Shown here: piece after piece, positions 32,490 to 44,358 of the stretch
Layout: every line of letters starts with the position of its first letter
How positions within the stretch are numbered: position 1 is the first letter of the stretch
Assembly (NCBI GenBank): GCA_014925825.1
Contig: JACGCK010000154.1
Location: 1-64,000 of the forward strand
Source: Pholiota molesta
Lineage: Eukaryota > Basidiomycota > Agaricomycetes > Agaricales > Strophariaceae
Direction: 5' to 3'
Length of the DNA: 64,000 nucleotides
Notes under the pieces: model-generated
What the model saw: the letters and a program-made list of their open reading frames with translations, nothing else
Databases searched by the model: none
What the model was told of the DNA's origin: nothing
Program-made: the position numbers and the translations under genes

Positions 32490-34980
32490 GGCTATCTAAT
32501 TTACCATTTATCCTCATCCCCCCACCGCCTCATCTCTCCTCTGCTCTCCTCCTCTCTCCTCGCCTCCGCTGTCGACAGCCCTTCCAGGGTAAGTGGGCGC
32601 CTTGTCGATCCTCGTTATGACCACTGACGTTTGCCTGTACATGTCCACCTGGAGCCGACCATCGACGACTGCGAATCTGTGGCGCCGCATGAGCATGCGC
32701 TCGCCTTCGCTGGGTAACCGTCCGCCGTGTCGACGAGATCGGATGGGCAGGATCGCTGCTTTGGACGAGGGGCGGCTGGAGAGGACGGCGCCAGCACGAA
32801 CGCCGCGTACTTCCCGCGTAAGTGTGCTCCTTCTCGATGCTCGTTATGGGCACTGACGTTGCCCTTTACATGACCGTTTGAAGCCGATGATTGACGACGG
32901 CGCCGCTTGAGCAGATGCTCGCTTCGTCGGGTCAGTCGTACGGCCTGTCGACGACTCGCCGACGAGATCGGATGGGCGAGGCCGCTGCGTAAGACGACGG
33001 CGGGCTGGAGAGCGCGGTAAGAGCCCGAACGTGCTCTTTCATTATCACCTCGTCCCCTCATCTCATCTCCGCCCTCCACTCCTTCTCTGAACACCTCCAC
33101 CATCGACGCGCTGCGTACTTGCCACGATCCATCTGGCGCCGCGAGATGCGAGCGCCTCTCGACCTTGAGCCGATAAGTGTTTGTCGACACCGTAACGATA
33201 TTGGATAGGTGCTGTGTGCGCCACGGCGATGGATGGGAGGTAATGTCGGTGCCCTTGCATGGGTCGGATGTCGCGAAAGACTAACCACCGTCGTCAGCTT
33301 TCCCTGCACGACCTTGAAATGAGACGATGACGTACCAATACTTGCATGGCGTCGGGCCTGCTGCGCAGCATGTGGACGAGCTCATCCGGTACGTTGCGAT
33401 CATGCATCGCGCTGTCGATCGTCACTGACCGACTGACGTCCTACTCGCCGTGTAAGAGGCCGTCCGGAACGAACGAACGAACGGCGGATGGATGAGATAG
33501 TGACGAGGGGTCGTCGCTGGTGAATCTTTGTGGGCGATGGGAGGCAGGTTCGTGTTGCATGGATTCGGTCGGCGAAATGCTAAGAACCTTCGTCAGCTTG
33601 CCCTGGACGTCCTTTAAATGACGACGTACCAATACACGCGCCGTTGCGTGCAGTCGAGCCGTCTGCGTTGCTCAGCTGTGGTCGAGCTTCTCCGGTACGT
33701 TGGAATGCATGCATCCTGCTCGCGGATCGCCACTGACCGCGCCCTACTTTCCGCAGCGCCGACGGTTGTTCGTGGCAGACGACGGATGTAGGAGGTGACT
33801 AGAGGACGGTGTTCGTTGGCGGTCGGCGAGTCGTTGTGGGCATGCGTCGCGGCGATGGGTGGGAGATATCCATAATGAACGGACGTCCTACTCTCGCAAT
33901 GCAACCCGCCATCCGGAACGAGCGAACGACGGCTGCAGGATAGGGGTATGAACTCGGAACGAGGGCGGGTGGCCATTGGCAATGGGTGAGTTGTTGTGGG
34001 CGTTGATACGCGGCGGCGATGGGAAACGCTGACCATCCAATCGTCAGCGCAAGGTCTCGAGGTGAGAAGGTTCGAACGTACCGTATACGCGCCGTTGCGC
34101 GGTGAGAGGCCCACTGGGCTCTATCCCTTACTGCCCGTTTCGACTTGCTACGATGGCTGTCGGTTAGCGATCTACGTGAGGACGGGTGTTCATTGGCGGT
34201 TGGCGAATCGTTGTGGGCATTGTCGCGGCGATGGGTGGGAGCTATCGCCCCCGATTCAGACTGAACGGACGCCCTATCTCTCGCAATGCAACCCGCCATC
34301 CGGAACGAGCGGACGACGGCGGCAGGATATGGGTATGAACTTTGAACGAGGGCGGGTAGCCATTGGCAGTGGGTGAGTTGTTGTGGGCGTGCTGTGGAAT
34401 GGATGTTGCAAAACGCTGACCATCCAATCGTCAGCGCAAGGTCTCGAGGCGAGACGGTTCGAAATACCGTATACGCGCCGTTGCTGGGTGGCCCACTGGG
34501 CTGTATCCCTTACGCCCCAAGTTGCTGCCCGTTCCTCCGACACTATACTGACTTGCTACGATGCTTGTGATCTAGGTCGACGGCAGGGCAACGCGTCGCA
34601 CGGAGCGTCGAGAAGAGGAAGAGAGGACGAGGGCGGCGGGTATGGAGTCGACGAGACTTGGCGTCGTCGTCGTCGGGACTTGCATTGGGGGCATTCCGTT
34701 AGAATTGGCGGGCGACGGGTGGTGCGAGTGTTCTGCGGACGGCGATGTGGTTGCGAGGTAAGTACGGATTCAGAGGAATAACGGTAAATGCAGGCGTGAG
34801 ATGCGAGGGACGGAGGGCGGTGGATGAGAGATCGTGGTGGCGGGAGAATGAGTTGGGCAAGGCGGGACCAGTAGCGCACCACATGCGAAGACGCGGGATG
34901 TAGCTCCGAGGCGCCATGGAGCAATCTACGGACAAGCACAGCTAAGACGCGAGTGGGGCAGGAGTGAGTGTAGACTCGGG
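32490..34980 (+). repeat. Array of three tandem-repeat families with intron-like splice signals
   Basis: Family 1 repeats with a period of about 229 bp: GTAAGT donor-like sites at 32589 and 32818, each followed by CTCGTTATG and CACTGACGTT. Family 2 repeats with a period of about 306 bp: GTACGT at 33389 and 33695, the latter giving a textbook 62-nt intron (CACTGACC, then CCGCAG at 33756); a second intron-like block is at 33240-33297 and 33520-33596, both ending CGTCAG. Family 3 repeats with a period of 387 bp: GTGAGT...CGCTGACC...CGTCAG at 33986-34047 and 34373-34434, each exactly 62 nt. The final segment ends at a GTAAGT near 34760. No long plus-strand ORF is present. It may be a spliced non-coding transcript or a gene of very short repeated exons. 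Confidence 0.55.
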
Positions 34981-37336
34981 CGAGTCTTGAACGTTTCAAC
35001 CGCCCCTGCCACAGCGTTACGAGTAATTGTCTTCATGGCTGAACTGGCGATAATGAAAACATCGTACAAGCGGGTCTGAGCAGAGTCTGAAAGTCGAGGC
35101 TGGAGTCCACCACGATGTTGTCGGAAGGCATCTGCTCGGAAGGAGGCTGTTGCCTAACATGGACAAATACATCACCCCGTTGGACTCTTTGACTCGACTC
35201 CAAGTCCCAACTCCGTCCATAAGTTCAATGTACCCCAGCTATGCTCTCTGAAGAGCGCCGTCCAAACGCCGAAACGAAGTCGCACCCACCGCCGTTAGAC
35301 TGGAATGCATTGCGCGCGAAAAGTCTGCAAAGAGGGGGATTTGGAGACGAACGGGTGGATATATGGTGCGTCAACGCGTCAAATGGTACTTTTCATTCCG
35401 AGCTCACCCCTTGACCGCGTGGCAGGCCTCAAGTTCTCAACGTCTCGATACCAAAAGCTGTGAAAGACGAGAAACTACCGTTCGACGAGAGTCTTGAGAG
35501 CATACCACACGTAGACGAACGCCAGATTAGCCTTGACACGGATCGTAGCTTCGTTCTCTATCCAGTGGGTGGGCATCCTATATCTCTTCTCTCCGAGAGA
35601 CTTGTTGACCGCCTTAACAGAACCTAAAATTGACAGAGAAACCCTCCAAACTGGCTTGAATCAACTGTTAGTATCATTATTTCGAAAACGCCCTCGATTA
35701 AGTTATTTTCAGGTATGATTCAGAATTAGACTTCCCGCTCGTGATCTGAATCTTATCCCTAGGGCTACCATGACATTGTCACTGTGCTCTTCCTAACTCT
35801 ACGTGAAGACCTTCATCTTCCCTGTGTCGAGAAACTCAGCTTACACAGACTCCGGGATTCCATGGGATTGGGACTAGAGCCCGTACTCGGATTGTTAAGG
35901 TACCCATACACGGAAATCTCTATGATGTCTACTTGACCTATCTATTTCAGGGTGACTAAAAATCTCTTGGAGCTCGCCGATCCAGAATATGCGGGGATAC
36001 TTGAACAGTACGCGTTTTATCTCGTTCACCGTCTATTCCTTCCGACTAACGATCGTTCTACATAGGAGCTCTCCGCTGCCGTTCTACGCATTATCCAATC
36101 TCTTGACGTTGTTCTCTCACGATATGCCGACACTTCCTCTGATACAACATGTCTTCGACTATCTATTATGTCGACCTCCCATTGCGACGGTGTATTTAGC
36201 CACAGCCGTAAGTAACCAACGTCAAGGTTGTCATTTCGGTGATGTTGACAACTTACGGGCACAGATTATTCTCGCACGCAAAAAGGAAGTTCTGCGACTC
36301 CAGGAAGAAGACGAAGAAGGGATGATACATTCGCTTCTGAGCAGTCTGCCTAATCTGGTAGACGACTCTGTCGACGATACATCATCTCTTGCGGAAGGCG
36401 ACACATCCGTACTAGAAAATGGTGATAACACATTTTTCAAGGACTTTCCGCCAGATATATCAACCGTGCCCATGGGGTTGGAAGATGTCAAACGCGAACA
36501 GAACGAAGACGATATTCTAGATTCTGCTGCACCGACTAACGCTGAGCGGAAACCAAGCAACGATCACCACGATCTTCCTGAATTTCTCGAATTTGATTTC
36601 GGAGTGGGAGCTGCGTCCACACCTATACCATCAGCAGAGCGCCAGGAAATATTTGTGGACCCAGAAGGAGAACATGTCGTGAAATCGGAGATATCACCTG
36701 ATGTGGAGTCAGCGCAGTCGCCCAAGGTCGAAGAGGCGGATATACCCCTCCATGCTGCCCCCACCCACCCCAATCTCACGCTTGTCGACCTCCTGCGCAC
36801 GGCGGATGAGCTATACGAGCAATTTCCACCCTCCCATTCCGGCTTGAAGCTCGCGTCGATAATGGGGCCGCAGAGCGTGATCTACACCTGGTCCGAATCC
36901 GCGTCTGCGCTCCCGTCAGACCACACGGCCGAAGCCATGGTCGCGCACCCCGAGCTCATCGTCTACCCGTACGTCGAGCCCACTTACGACCAAAAGGAAC
37001 TGGCGCCGGCGACGCGCTGGAGAAGGGCGGCGCGAACAGCAAGGCGCGGAGGAAGCGAAGGAAGCTGCGCAAGTCGCCGTTCGGGCAGGTGGAGAAGAAG
37101 ACGATGCTCGCGGGCACGGTGATCGTGCTCGGGTGGCGATGGCGGTGTATGGGCTGCGGGCGCGCCAGGCACCCGGGGGCACGGCTGTTCCATTACGCGG
37201 AGGGGCATGCGCATGCGGGTGGTGGCGGGAGTGGAAGCGGCTCGGGGGTGGCTTGGCGGCGCGCTTGCGGGGTGTCGCGGAAGATTATGCATGGGTTGTC
37301 GTCCGGCGGCGCGTGATGGGTGGCTTTGGCGTCGAG
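34981..37336 (+). repeat. Segmental duplication, copy B (TBC locus)
   Basis: This is the same-orientation counterpart of 24589-27720, lacking the 720-bp segment. The left edge abuts the repeat array at CGAGTCTTGAACG; the right edge diverges after TGATGGGTGGCTTTG. Confidence 0.9.
35241..37316 (+). CDS. TBC-domain Rab GTPase-activating protein, TBC1D20/Gyp8 type, copy B
   Basis: Near-identical paralogue of the gene at 25619, with the same start, exon order and catalytic motifs: ISLDTDR and LSYFQ are both kept. Differences in the acidic linker are codon-sized (for example an extra NEDDIL, and a missing block after VDPEGE), which suggests that both copies were under coding constraint or are allelic. 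Near the C-terminus, indels in GC-rich runs disturb the frame: after YVEPTYDQKEL it shifts, and within the transmembrane segment a GGGG of copy A is GGG (near 37130). The frame recovers at LFHYAEGHAHAG and again at VSRKIMHGLSSGGA before the stop at 37316. If these indels are real, copy B loses its membrane anchor. Confidence 0.7.
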
Positions 37337-38016
37337 CTCTCTACCTGGTGCCGCGCTCTGCGTCGCGTTTCCCTCAACTTGACACCGACCGAGCCACTCA
37401 ATTCCTGGATCTCCTCAACCACTTTTTCGGGCGGTGCTTTTCTTCCGATTCACTCAAATGCGGCTACCATATTCGAAGGACGCTATCTATACCCATCGTC
37501 GACAGCCATCGACTTTTACACGCTATGACTCCATCTTCCTGTCCGGATTCCTGGATAGCCAGCGGTAGCTAATGGGCGGCTATCTGTATCAGGGTCCGTG
37601 ATTGATCGTCGGCCACGTTTTATCCATGGCGCAATAAGGGAATCTTGGCCGAGAATAATTTTATCGCAGGAACAGCGCTCGACGAGGTGTGCAGTCTGCC
37701 ATCCGGTAAATTCTATTGGGTTCACGTATGTATACATCTGATGCAGGTTCAAGAGAGGAGTTGGGCGCTGTTTCATCTACTTATATGCACTCTAGTGCAC
37801 CGTCTACTCTACATTCCAACCAAAAATCATCAGTCGATTAATCGCCTCAGTTGACTCGTACTTATATTTTATTACATACCATAATCTGTATGTATATACA
37901 ATGTATATACCATCATCGTCCGCAATCCATTCTATTATTCAGTACATACAATCGTTTACGTTTCTACGTAGCTGATTGACTGCACTAGCTGCAGTCCGCA
38001 TACAATACTGATAGCT
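37337..38016. other. Intergenic after TBC copy B
   Basis: Short ORFs only. A coding-like stretch NNFIAGTALDEVCSLPSGKF lies at about 37650-37710 but cannot be assigned. The right end is the 3' flank of the HAD phosphatase gene. Confidence 0.45.
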
Positions 38017-39351
38017 CTAGGTTCTAACAAGGTCGTCAATCGTCTTTTCGCCTTTCACAATGGCCGCTACAGGGCCACGGCTTCCGAAAAGTTGCCAAAC
38101 TCGATATGCTTGATGCCTTCGCGATGGCAGTACGCCGCCAAATCGTTTTCGCCATCCGCCTTGGTCTTGACGAAGAGCACGTCCGCATATTTGGCAGCCG
38201 AGATATCTGTTTGGGGCAGCGGTTGGGGGGTGCATACGTACGTATCATGAGTAACCTCATCCCTCAATCAAGTGCAAGACGGCGCGCGTACCTGAGACGC
38301 CGTCGCCGAAGAAAAACAAGGTAGGCGGGTGTGGTAATTGGCGGTAGGGGAGGATAGCTTGTGATTTATCGTGGCCGTATCCGCTGTGAACGATGTGGTG
38401 AGTACACATGAGTCAATCAAGTGCGAAACACGGAACTCTAATCCAGGTGCGTCTGGACGCAGGGAAGGATGATAGCGAATGGCATGTTCCCACTTACCTC
38501 GTTGGATGTCTGAACTGGATTTCCCACTTGCCGTCTGGGAAAACCTTTACGTCGTTGGCGATGATCTCAATTTCGTCTGCTCCTTCTTGACCAATGAGGT
38601 TGGAGAGCACTGCACGAATGAGCGGGGCCATTCCACTGTAAGTAATAAGAAAGAATGATTAGTGCTCGAAGTAAGGCGAATAGTGGACCCTGTGCGATGG
38701 TCGGGGCCGTACATTTAATAATGCGACTTACCTTGATACGATGATGACCGGGATATCATTGCTTTTGCACCAGGCGTAGAAATTTTTGAAACCTGAATCG
38801 AGCTTGATGTCTAGAGCGATGTAGGGGCGCACCCCATCGTGACAACACTGCCGGGGGCTCCATTTGGGGAAAGATGTACGAACTTTGGCGCAGGATTTCC
38901 TTGCACTCCTCGAACGTGTGGCCGTTCTCTACGACGCTCTCCAGCATCTTGCGGAATCCATCTCTATAGGGACTCATCAGAAATTGGCGTATCATTCTGC
39001 GATGATGGGACCTTACCGGAATGTTTCGTTGCCCGCCAGGATCTCGAGGTTGGCCTCTCGTCGTTTGGCCTTTCCAAAGCCGAGGTTGTCCGTCATATCT
39101 GTGATCAAGGGGGGAATTATTGGCCAACGAGTCGGGCTATCAGAGTTCCATGCAGATCACACACAATCATTGGAATCCTGAGTGGTAATTGTGCCATCCC
39201 TGTAGACGCGCGTTAAGTATTAGTCGAATATTCGTGACATTGGGTCGAATGTGGACACGCAGACTAACCAGTCCGATAGCGCGATGAATTTCTTGTCTGT
39301 ATGGATAGGGGGATAAGGGAGAGTACTCTCCGGGGCAGCTGGTTCAGACAT
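38017..39351 (-). CDS. HAD-superfamily phosphatase, similar to yeast Pyp1 (YNL010W)
   Basis: Predicted small-molecule phosphatase of the phosphoserine-phosphatase-like HAD branch. Exons join through GTTAGT/ACAG and GTGTGT/ACAG introns. The start MSEPAAPESTLPYPPIHTDK leads to FIALSD and then motif I, DWDGTITTQDSND, across the first junction, followed by YMTDNLGFGKAKRREANLEI. Later segments are FRKMLESVVENGHTFEECKE, NDIPVIIVSSGMAPLIRAVL with motif II Ser, GHDKSQ with a motif III Lys candidate, and LFFFGDGVSDISAAKYADVL, the motif IV acidic pair. The end is disturbed. FGNFSEAVAL hits a stop, while AAIVKGEKTIDDLVRT in the next frame runs to the stop at 38017; one base missing from the GGG at 38072-38074 would join them. 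Confidence 0.85.
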
Positions 39352-39839
39352 AGTGGTATTTGGCAAAGCGGGGGAAGATCACTCGGAAATGTGGAAGCTG
39401 GTTACTGTTCGTCTTTATCTTATCGCAACCGGGCCGAGATCGGCCGTTGATTGCAGCTAACGGCTTCAACTCCACTTCGATGGAGCTGAAATGGAGGGCC
39501 TCATGGAAAACCAGCTTAAACGAGGGTAGTATGGTGCAAGTTTCCAGGTCGGAGGTCAACGTTCAACGTTTAACAGGCAATTGGATGGAAAATTAGAATA
39601 AAAATATTAAACAGCGTGATGGATACAATTGTCTATGTAGGTACTGGAACATGATTATGGTATATAAATACTGATCGTCTATGTACGAGGTATCATGAGG
39701 CTTCGAGCCAAATCATCTATAAAGCATGCAAAGGACGAAGTTAATAAAGAAAGCAGACTAGCAAAACATTAGGCACAGCACAAGATCTTCTAGGGGAGAC
39801 GGAGCGATGGATACAATGGTCAAAGCAAAACAGAAGGAA
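39352..39839. other. Intergenic between HAD phosphatase and inositol oxygenase
   Basis: Holds the presumed promoter of the phosphatase gene and the 3' end of MIOX. TCAACGTTCAACGTT occurs at about 39558 and a related string near 61140. Confidence 0.5.
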
Positions 39840-41148
39840 TCACCAGTCGAGAACTGGGGGGAAGAATTTCGAGATCAGATTTTGATAGTAAGGCTTGAGC
39901 TCCTCAGCGTTGATGGGTTCGTCGGATTTGCTGTAGAGATCGTAAGGGTTGAAAGCTTTGACAGCCTCGAGAATCTGCATGTCCTTTTCATTGGTCAGGT
40001 GGGCGTAAGCACCTTCCCTGTGCCACGGGTAGAAGCTGTGGTAACGGATCATCGCGAGGGCCTCGGCGGGCAGAGTACATTGATCCTTGAGAACGTTGTA
40101 GAGATACTAAACGCCAATCATCCATTAATTTAAGACATGGGAATGACATCGGAGTCGGAGTTCGTACCTCATCGTGTCCCCAGGATAACATGACATTGTC
40201 AAGGCCACAGTGCGGCTTGTAGATGCCATATTCAGTTGAATAGATAGCATCGTATGAATCTGGGTTGCTTTTGAAGGTTTCAGGGTAGATGATCTTGTCA
40301 GAAAATTTGCATCCGACCACTAAAGGATGAGCAGCGTGTCAGCAGATAGCGCAATGAACGCATGGAACAGACAATTACCGAAGGTGTCCTATGAGGATAA
40401 GGTGAGTATGAATTACATCAAGGAATTAAAGATCCACTTACACCGACGACGTCCCATTGGCCCTCAGCGCCAAAGAGGAGCAACAGTTTCCCAAGGTCGT
40501 GCACAAGACCAGCCACCTGTTCAGTATTCGGTTCAGCGCCCAGAAGTTATACCGCGACAGGGTGATGATATCACACACCTGCATCCACTCAGGTTTTCCA
40601 TCTTTTCGAATAGCCTCAGCCGTCTGGAGCAGATGTTCTATTTGGGACATGCTCGTCTGTAGAATTGACGTCATGAGCTTCTGAAAGAGGGATGATTGCC
40701 GCCAAAAAAAAACCATACATCAGGGTCCGATTCGTCGATCAATGTGTTGAGTAATTCCATTGCTTCCCAAACGCTCATGCGGGCGCGTTTTTTGCTTTTG
40801 AAGTCGACACGAGCTTGGATGTTGAGGGCAACCGTTTGCTTTTCTAGATCCGGCGCGTGAATAAAATTTCGGTCAACTGGGCGGAGCTCGAGAGTACGGA
40901 CCATGTTGCTCTTTGTAGAAGTTTTTGACGCGGTCGCAGGCGGAGTCGTAATCACGGAAGTTGCTCTTGTCTATCTCTTCATCGAACTCGGACTTGTCGT
41001 TCCACATTTTGCCTTTGAGGGCATTCACTATGATAACCATGAGTACAGAAATAGGAGCAGTGGAGCATATACACGAGAGCGTACCTTCGTCGATAGCGTC
41101 GGATGTAGCGTCGAGATCACGACCGCTGTGGGTAGAAATGCTAGGCAT
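39840..41148 (-). CDS. MIOX: Myo-inositol oxygenase
   Basis: Di-iron HD-domain enzyme that cleaves myo-inositol to D-glucuronate, opening inositol catabolism. The start at 41148 reads [20 protein letters not shown]; exons continue with [58 protein letters not shown] and [20 protein letters not shown]. The metal ligands are in [15 protein letters not shown] (His-Asp), [16 protein letters not shown] and [20 protein letters not shown]. The C-terminus [20 protein letters not shown] then DW matches the family end. The length, near 310 residues, is as expected. No disruption was seen. A TATA box lies about 80 bp upstream. It sits between a HAD phosphatase and, 1.9 kb away, an aldo-keto reductase, which could act in related polyol/sugar metabolism, though no cluster is proven. 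Confidence 0.95.
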
Positions 41149-41226
41149 TGTGGTAATTTTGGGAGAGAGAGGGAAGCGTTGCGAGTGGGGGTGGGTAGTT
41201 GGGCATTCTGCGCAAATGAGCGCCTC

Positions 41227-41234
41227 CTTTTATA
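41227..41234 (-). promoter_or_regulatory. TATA box of the inositol oxygenase gene
   Basis: TATAAAAG on the minus strand, 79 bp before the start codon, in a region otherwise without AT-rich runs. Confidence 0.55.
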
Positions 41235-41539
41235 AGTTTGAAGCGCAAGGGGGCTAGGACCACTGGGCCAACGCCAACATTTGAAAAGGACGTGATCTAA
41301 TCGGCGATTCCAACGGGATTAATAACTCTCATCAAAGCAATATGTTCGCAGCTGCGAAACTGAATGGGTTTCAGCGGATTATTCTAGGATTATAGCATCG
41401 TGGATTCATGCTTCAGACTTGGGTGCTTGGAGTACTTGGGAAACTTGGGAGAGCTTGGAAGCGGCAAGTCTGGATCGGGTCCAGCAATTAAAAATGCCAC
41501 GCGCTTCGTTGCCACGTGTTGCTAGGGCAGCTCGCATGG

Positions 41540-41980
41540 CCTCAAGCTACATACCGTATAAAGTTGCTAAATTGCTCCTTTGTAGATCTGACGCCATCTG
41601 GGTCCTGAATCTTCTCCAAATTACACTGCGCACGGAGAAATGAAAAGGATTTTCGTCGCGTTTTTGGTCCAATTATTTCGATCCAAAGTCGTTCGTTGGG
41701 TCGGATCCTCCTTGCAATAATGCTCCATTCAAGTGGGCCACTGTCATGTAATACGATGCTTCTCAAATGCTTCTAGGCGAAGTCGCTCCAAGTTGGGCCC
41801 CAACTTTGACCTCCATCGAGCGCTCTGACAACATCTTCGACATGCAGAGATGGTCAGTAGGCTCCCATGTTTGCTCCTCCTCCATCCCCGAAAACGTCCC
41901 GTGGATGTCCATTTTTATTTCTGACAAACCATTCGCAGCAAAGGTAATTCGCTGTAATTCGCGGTGAGTAACATTCATTT
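41540..41980 (-). pseudogene. Possible F-box/LRR-type C-terminal remnant
   Basis: Two minus-strand frames carry coding-like segments: LHVEDVVRALDGGQSWGP in one and PNLERLRLEAFEKHRIT in the next, joinable by one extra base in the CCC of GGGCCC near 41800. A further ORF to the left contains LEWSIIARRIRPNERLWIEI. The Leu-rich PNLERLRL spacing resembles the C-terminal part of mushroom F-box/LRR proteins. No F-box or start region was found. Confidence 0.3.
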
Positions 41981-43003
41981 GCGGCGCAACATTACTTCAT
42001 TTTCGAGGCCGGAGATCAATCCAGAAAATTCATGCATACCCATTTCACCAGGATCTTTGCAGATCTCTGCAACCCATGGTACCCAAGCTGTTCACGGGGA
42101 TCGGCGACCTGTCAGACTCCAAGAAAAGCTGAAGGGGCGGCTATGTTTATACACAAAATAAGCTCAAGCGAAGAAAAAAATTGGAATACACGATGTGAAG
42201 ACTCATGTGCAGCGGAAATTAGTGCGTATCTAATGAACTCCATCTGGCACGCGTTATCTTCCAGACTCGTTGGTAAGTATCTGTCCTTTCAATGCTTTCA
42301 CAGGCATTTCAGTGTTTTACATACGCTCTCATAATCGGTGTTGTTGCTTCTGTCATCGCTGGTCCTTAAGACTCCCCGATATTCGCGCTGAAAGAGGCAC
42401 CGGTGAGCGGAGGCGAGCGGGGAATGCGTGATTGGACGCTGCCATTGATGATTGAGTCCGTATGTATCGCGTATCTAATGAGAGGCTGTGTAACACCATG
42501 AAATAGGCTTCTATAATTGTTCATCGTTCAGTGCAAGTAAATAAGGTGTCTGTGAGAGTTTTCTTGGCCGATATGAGGGTACTTTTTTGGAATGAATGAC
42601 CTTATATTGTCTATTAAGAATGCGATTTCATTCCTCGACCGATCATGCCATTCCGCGTGTTTTGTCACCAAAGGTGAATATCATTGAGGGTACTTATGTA
42701 TAGTAATAATCCAGTTTGAATTCAGTATAGATCACACACGGCGTAACTCTATCGCACGGATTCGCACCCAATATTCACTTCAGACTCTGAATAGCATCCG
42801 ATCAAAAGAGCGCTTTGTACATACCATTTATGGTGCTTAAAGTTATAGTAATGCAGGCCAATGCTCAAATCCAAGGTCGACAGCTGGAGAAAATGCATGT
42901 GAGTGTGTGTCCGCCACCTTATATAGAAGGAGATACGTACGCCAGGGAGGGGTGATGAATCTGCGACAAGATAATAAAGGCGCCGTCAGTACACACGAAC
43001 ATA
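41981..43003. other. Intergenic upstream of the remnant and 3' of the aldo-keto reductase
   Basis: Short ORFs only; nothing recognisable on either strand. Confidence 0.45.
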
Positions 43004-44358
43004 TCAATGGGCGGGAACAGCCGACCTCTTCTGTTTTCCGCCTGCCGCGAGGCCGTCGAGGTGCTCGATGTCGGCAGCGTCTAGCTTTTCGGCACCGGCA
43101 AGCGCGCCTGTGAAGTTGCTGGCGATGCGCGCAGGCGTGACGGACTTAGGAAGGGCCACGATGCCCTTCGCGACTGAAATAGGGAAATTGCGGTGGGTTA
43201 ACTAATATCTCATGGCGCTGGATTGTCTGATAACGTACCGAGATACCCCAATAAAACATCCGCGGGCTGTATGATGTGTTTGCTGGCTATTTCCACCACC
43301 GCTTCGTCAGTCAAGAGTGGGGAGTTGGTAGAGCCAAGAGGGGAGTAGGCCTGCGCAACGATGCCTTTCGATTTGAGGTAGGTCAGGAGCTTGTGCTGAG
43401 GGTTGTAGATGTGCAATTCGAGCTGTGACATGCCGCGTTTAGAAAATCATGTCATTGACAAATATCTATCTTACCTGATTGACGGCTGGAATCACTTCTG
43501 CAGTAGGGAGGATTTCTTCCAGCTTTTTCTCGGAGAAATTTGAAACACCAATTGATCTGACTTTGCCTGCGGCGAAAAGGTGTCGTCAGAGAGAATGGGC
43601 AAAGCGGGCTCAATTGACCTCACCCTTCTTCAAAACTGCCTCCATTTGTTTCCAAGTGTCCTTCAAATCCCATTCGTGATGGACATCCCGTTTTCCGTTG
43701 GGAAGTAATGGGAATAACGGGTGATTTCCTTTGGGATTCAATGGAACTGGCCAGTGCACGAGGTATACTAGCGAGGAAAAAAAGAATCAGTCAGCCTTTT
43801 GCATCTCCAATTAGAAAATAAGCTCACAGTCAAGATAATCAGTTCCGAGATTGGCGAGCGTTTGATCAAGACATTCCTCGACGCGAGAATGCCATGTTCC
43901 CCAGACTTTACTGGTGAGCTGTGAGAGAAAGAGATGGTGAGAAACCGTGTCAAGAAAAAAATGATGGTGATCAGCGCAGCTAAAATGGCACTCACAAAGA
44001 TTTCCGACCTGGGGACACCAGATGCACGAATTCCCTCGCCAACCTCTTTCTCGTTCCCATACGCCCTACAAAATTCGAATCATAGTGCAGGGTCAGCATA
44101 CGAGGTGATTTAGGGGTTTTCGAGAAAGAATGGCTCTCTCACCATGCGCAATCAATGGATCTGTACCCGACCTCTTTGATTGCGTAGCTGACTGCAGTTT
44201 CCACTTCTCCTGCTTTCGATTGCCAGGTTCCTGATCAAGCGTCAGCCTAGCGCGCTGACATCGCTAACGAACGGCGATCCGAAATAGAAAATCGCACCTA
44301 GGCCAATCGCTGGTATCTCTGCGCCGTTGTTGAGCTTGATAGTTGGTCCTCCAGGCAT
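43004..44358 (-). CDS. Aldo-keto reductase (NADPH-dependent, AKR family)
   Basis: Reduces aldehydes or ketones, or oxidises polyols, with NADP(H). The start at 44358 gives [20 protein letters not shown], followed after an intron by [20 protein letters not shown]. The catalytic tetrad is visible: Asp in RSIDCAW, Tyr in [12 protein letters not shown], Lys in LTSKVWGTW and His in [10 protein letters not shown]. The AKR signatures [19 protein letters not shown] and the cofactor-binding [20 protein letters not shown] are also present. The C-terminal loop ends [12 protein letters not shown] before the stop at 43004. Many fungal members continue with a P-W-G-containing tail at that point, so one more exon or an altered end is possible. 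Fungal relatives include Gcy1/Ypr1-like glycerol dehydrogenases; the substrate cannot be read from sequence. Confidence 0.92.

Noticed and set aside
32615..33190. 191-codon minus-strand ORF across the repeat array
   Set aside because: Composition is low-complexity Arg/Ser, it spans two repeat units with frame changes between them, and the splice-like signals of the units are on the plus strand.
38017..44358. A secondary-metabolite or inositol catabolic gene cluster
   Set aside because: HAD phosphatase, MIOX and aldo-keto reductase are neighbours, but no transporter, regulator or further pathway enzyme is present, and spacing is large; adjacency alone does not support a cluster.
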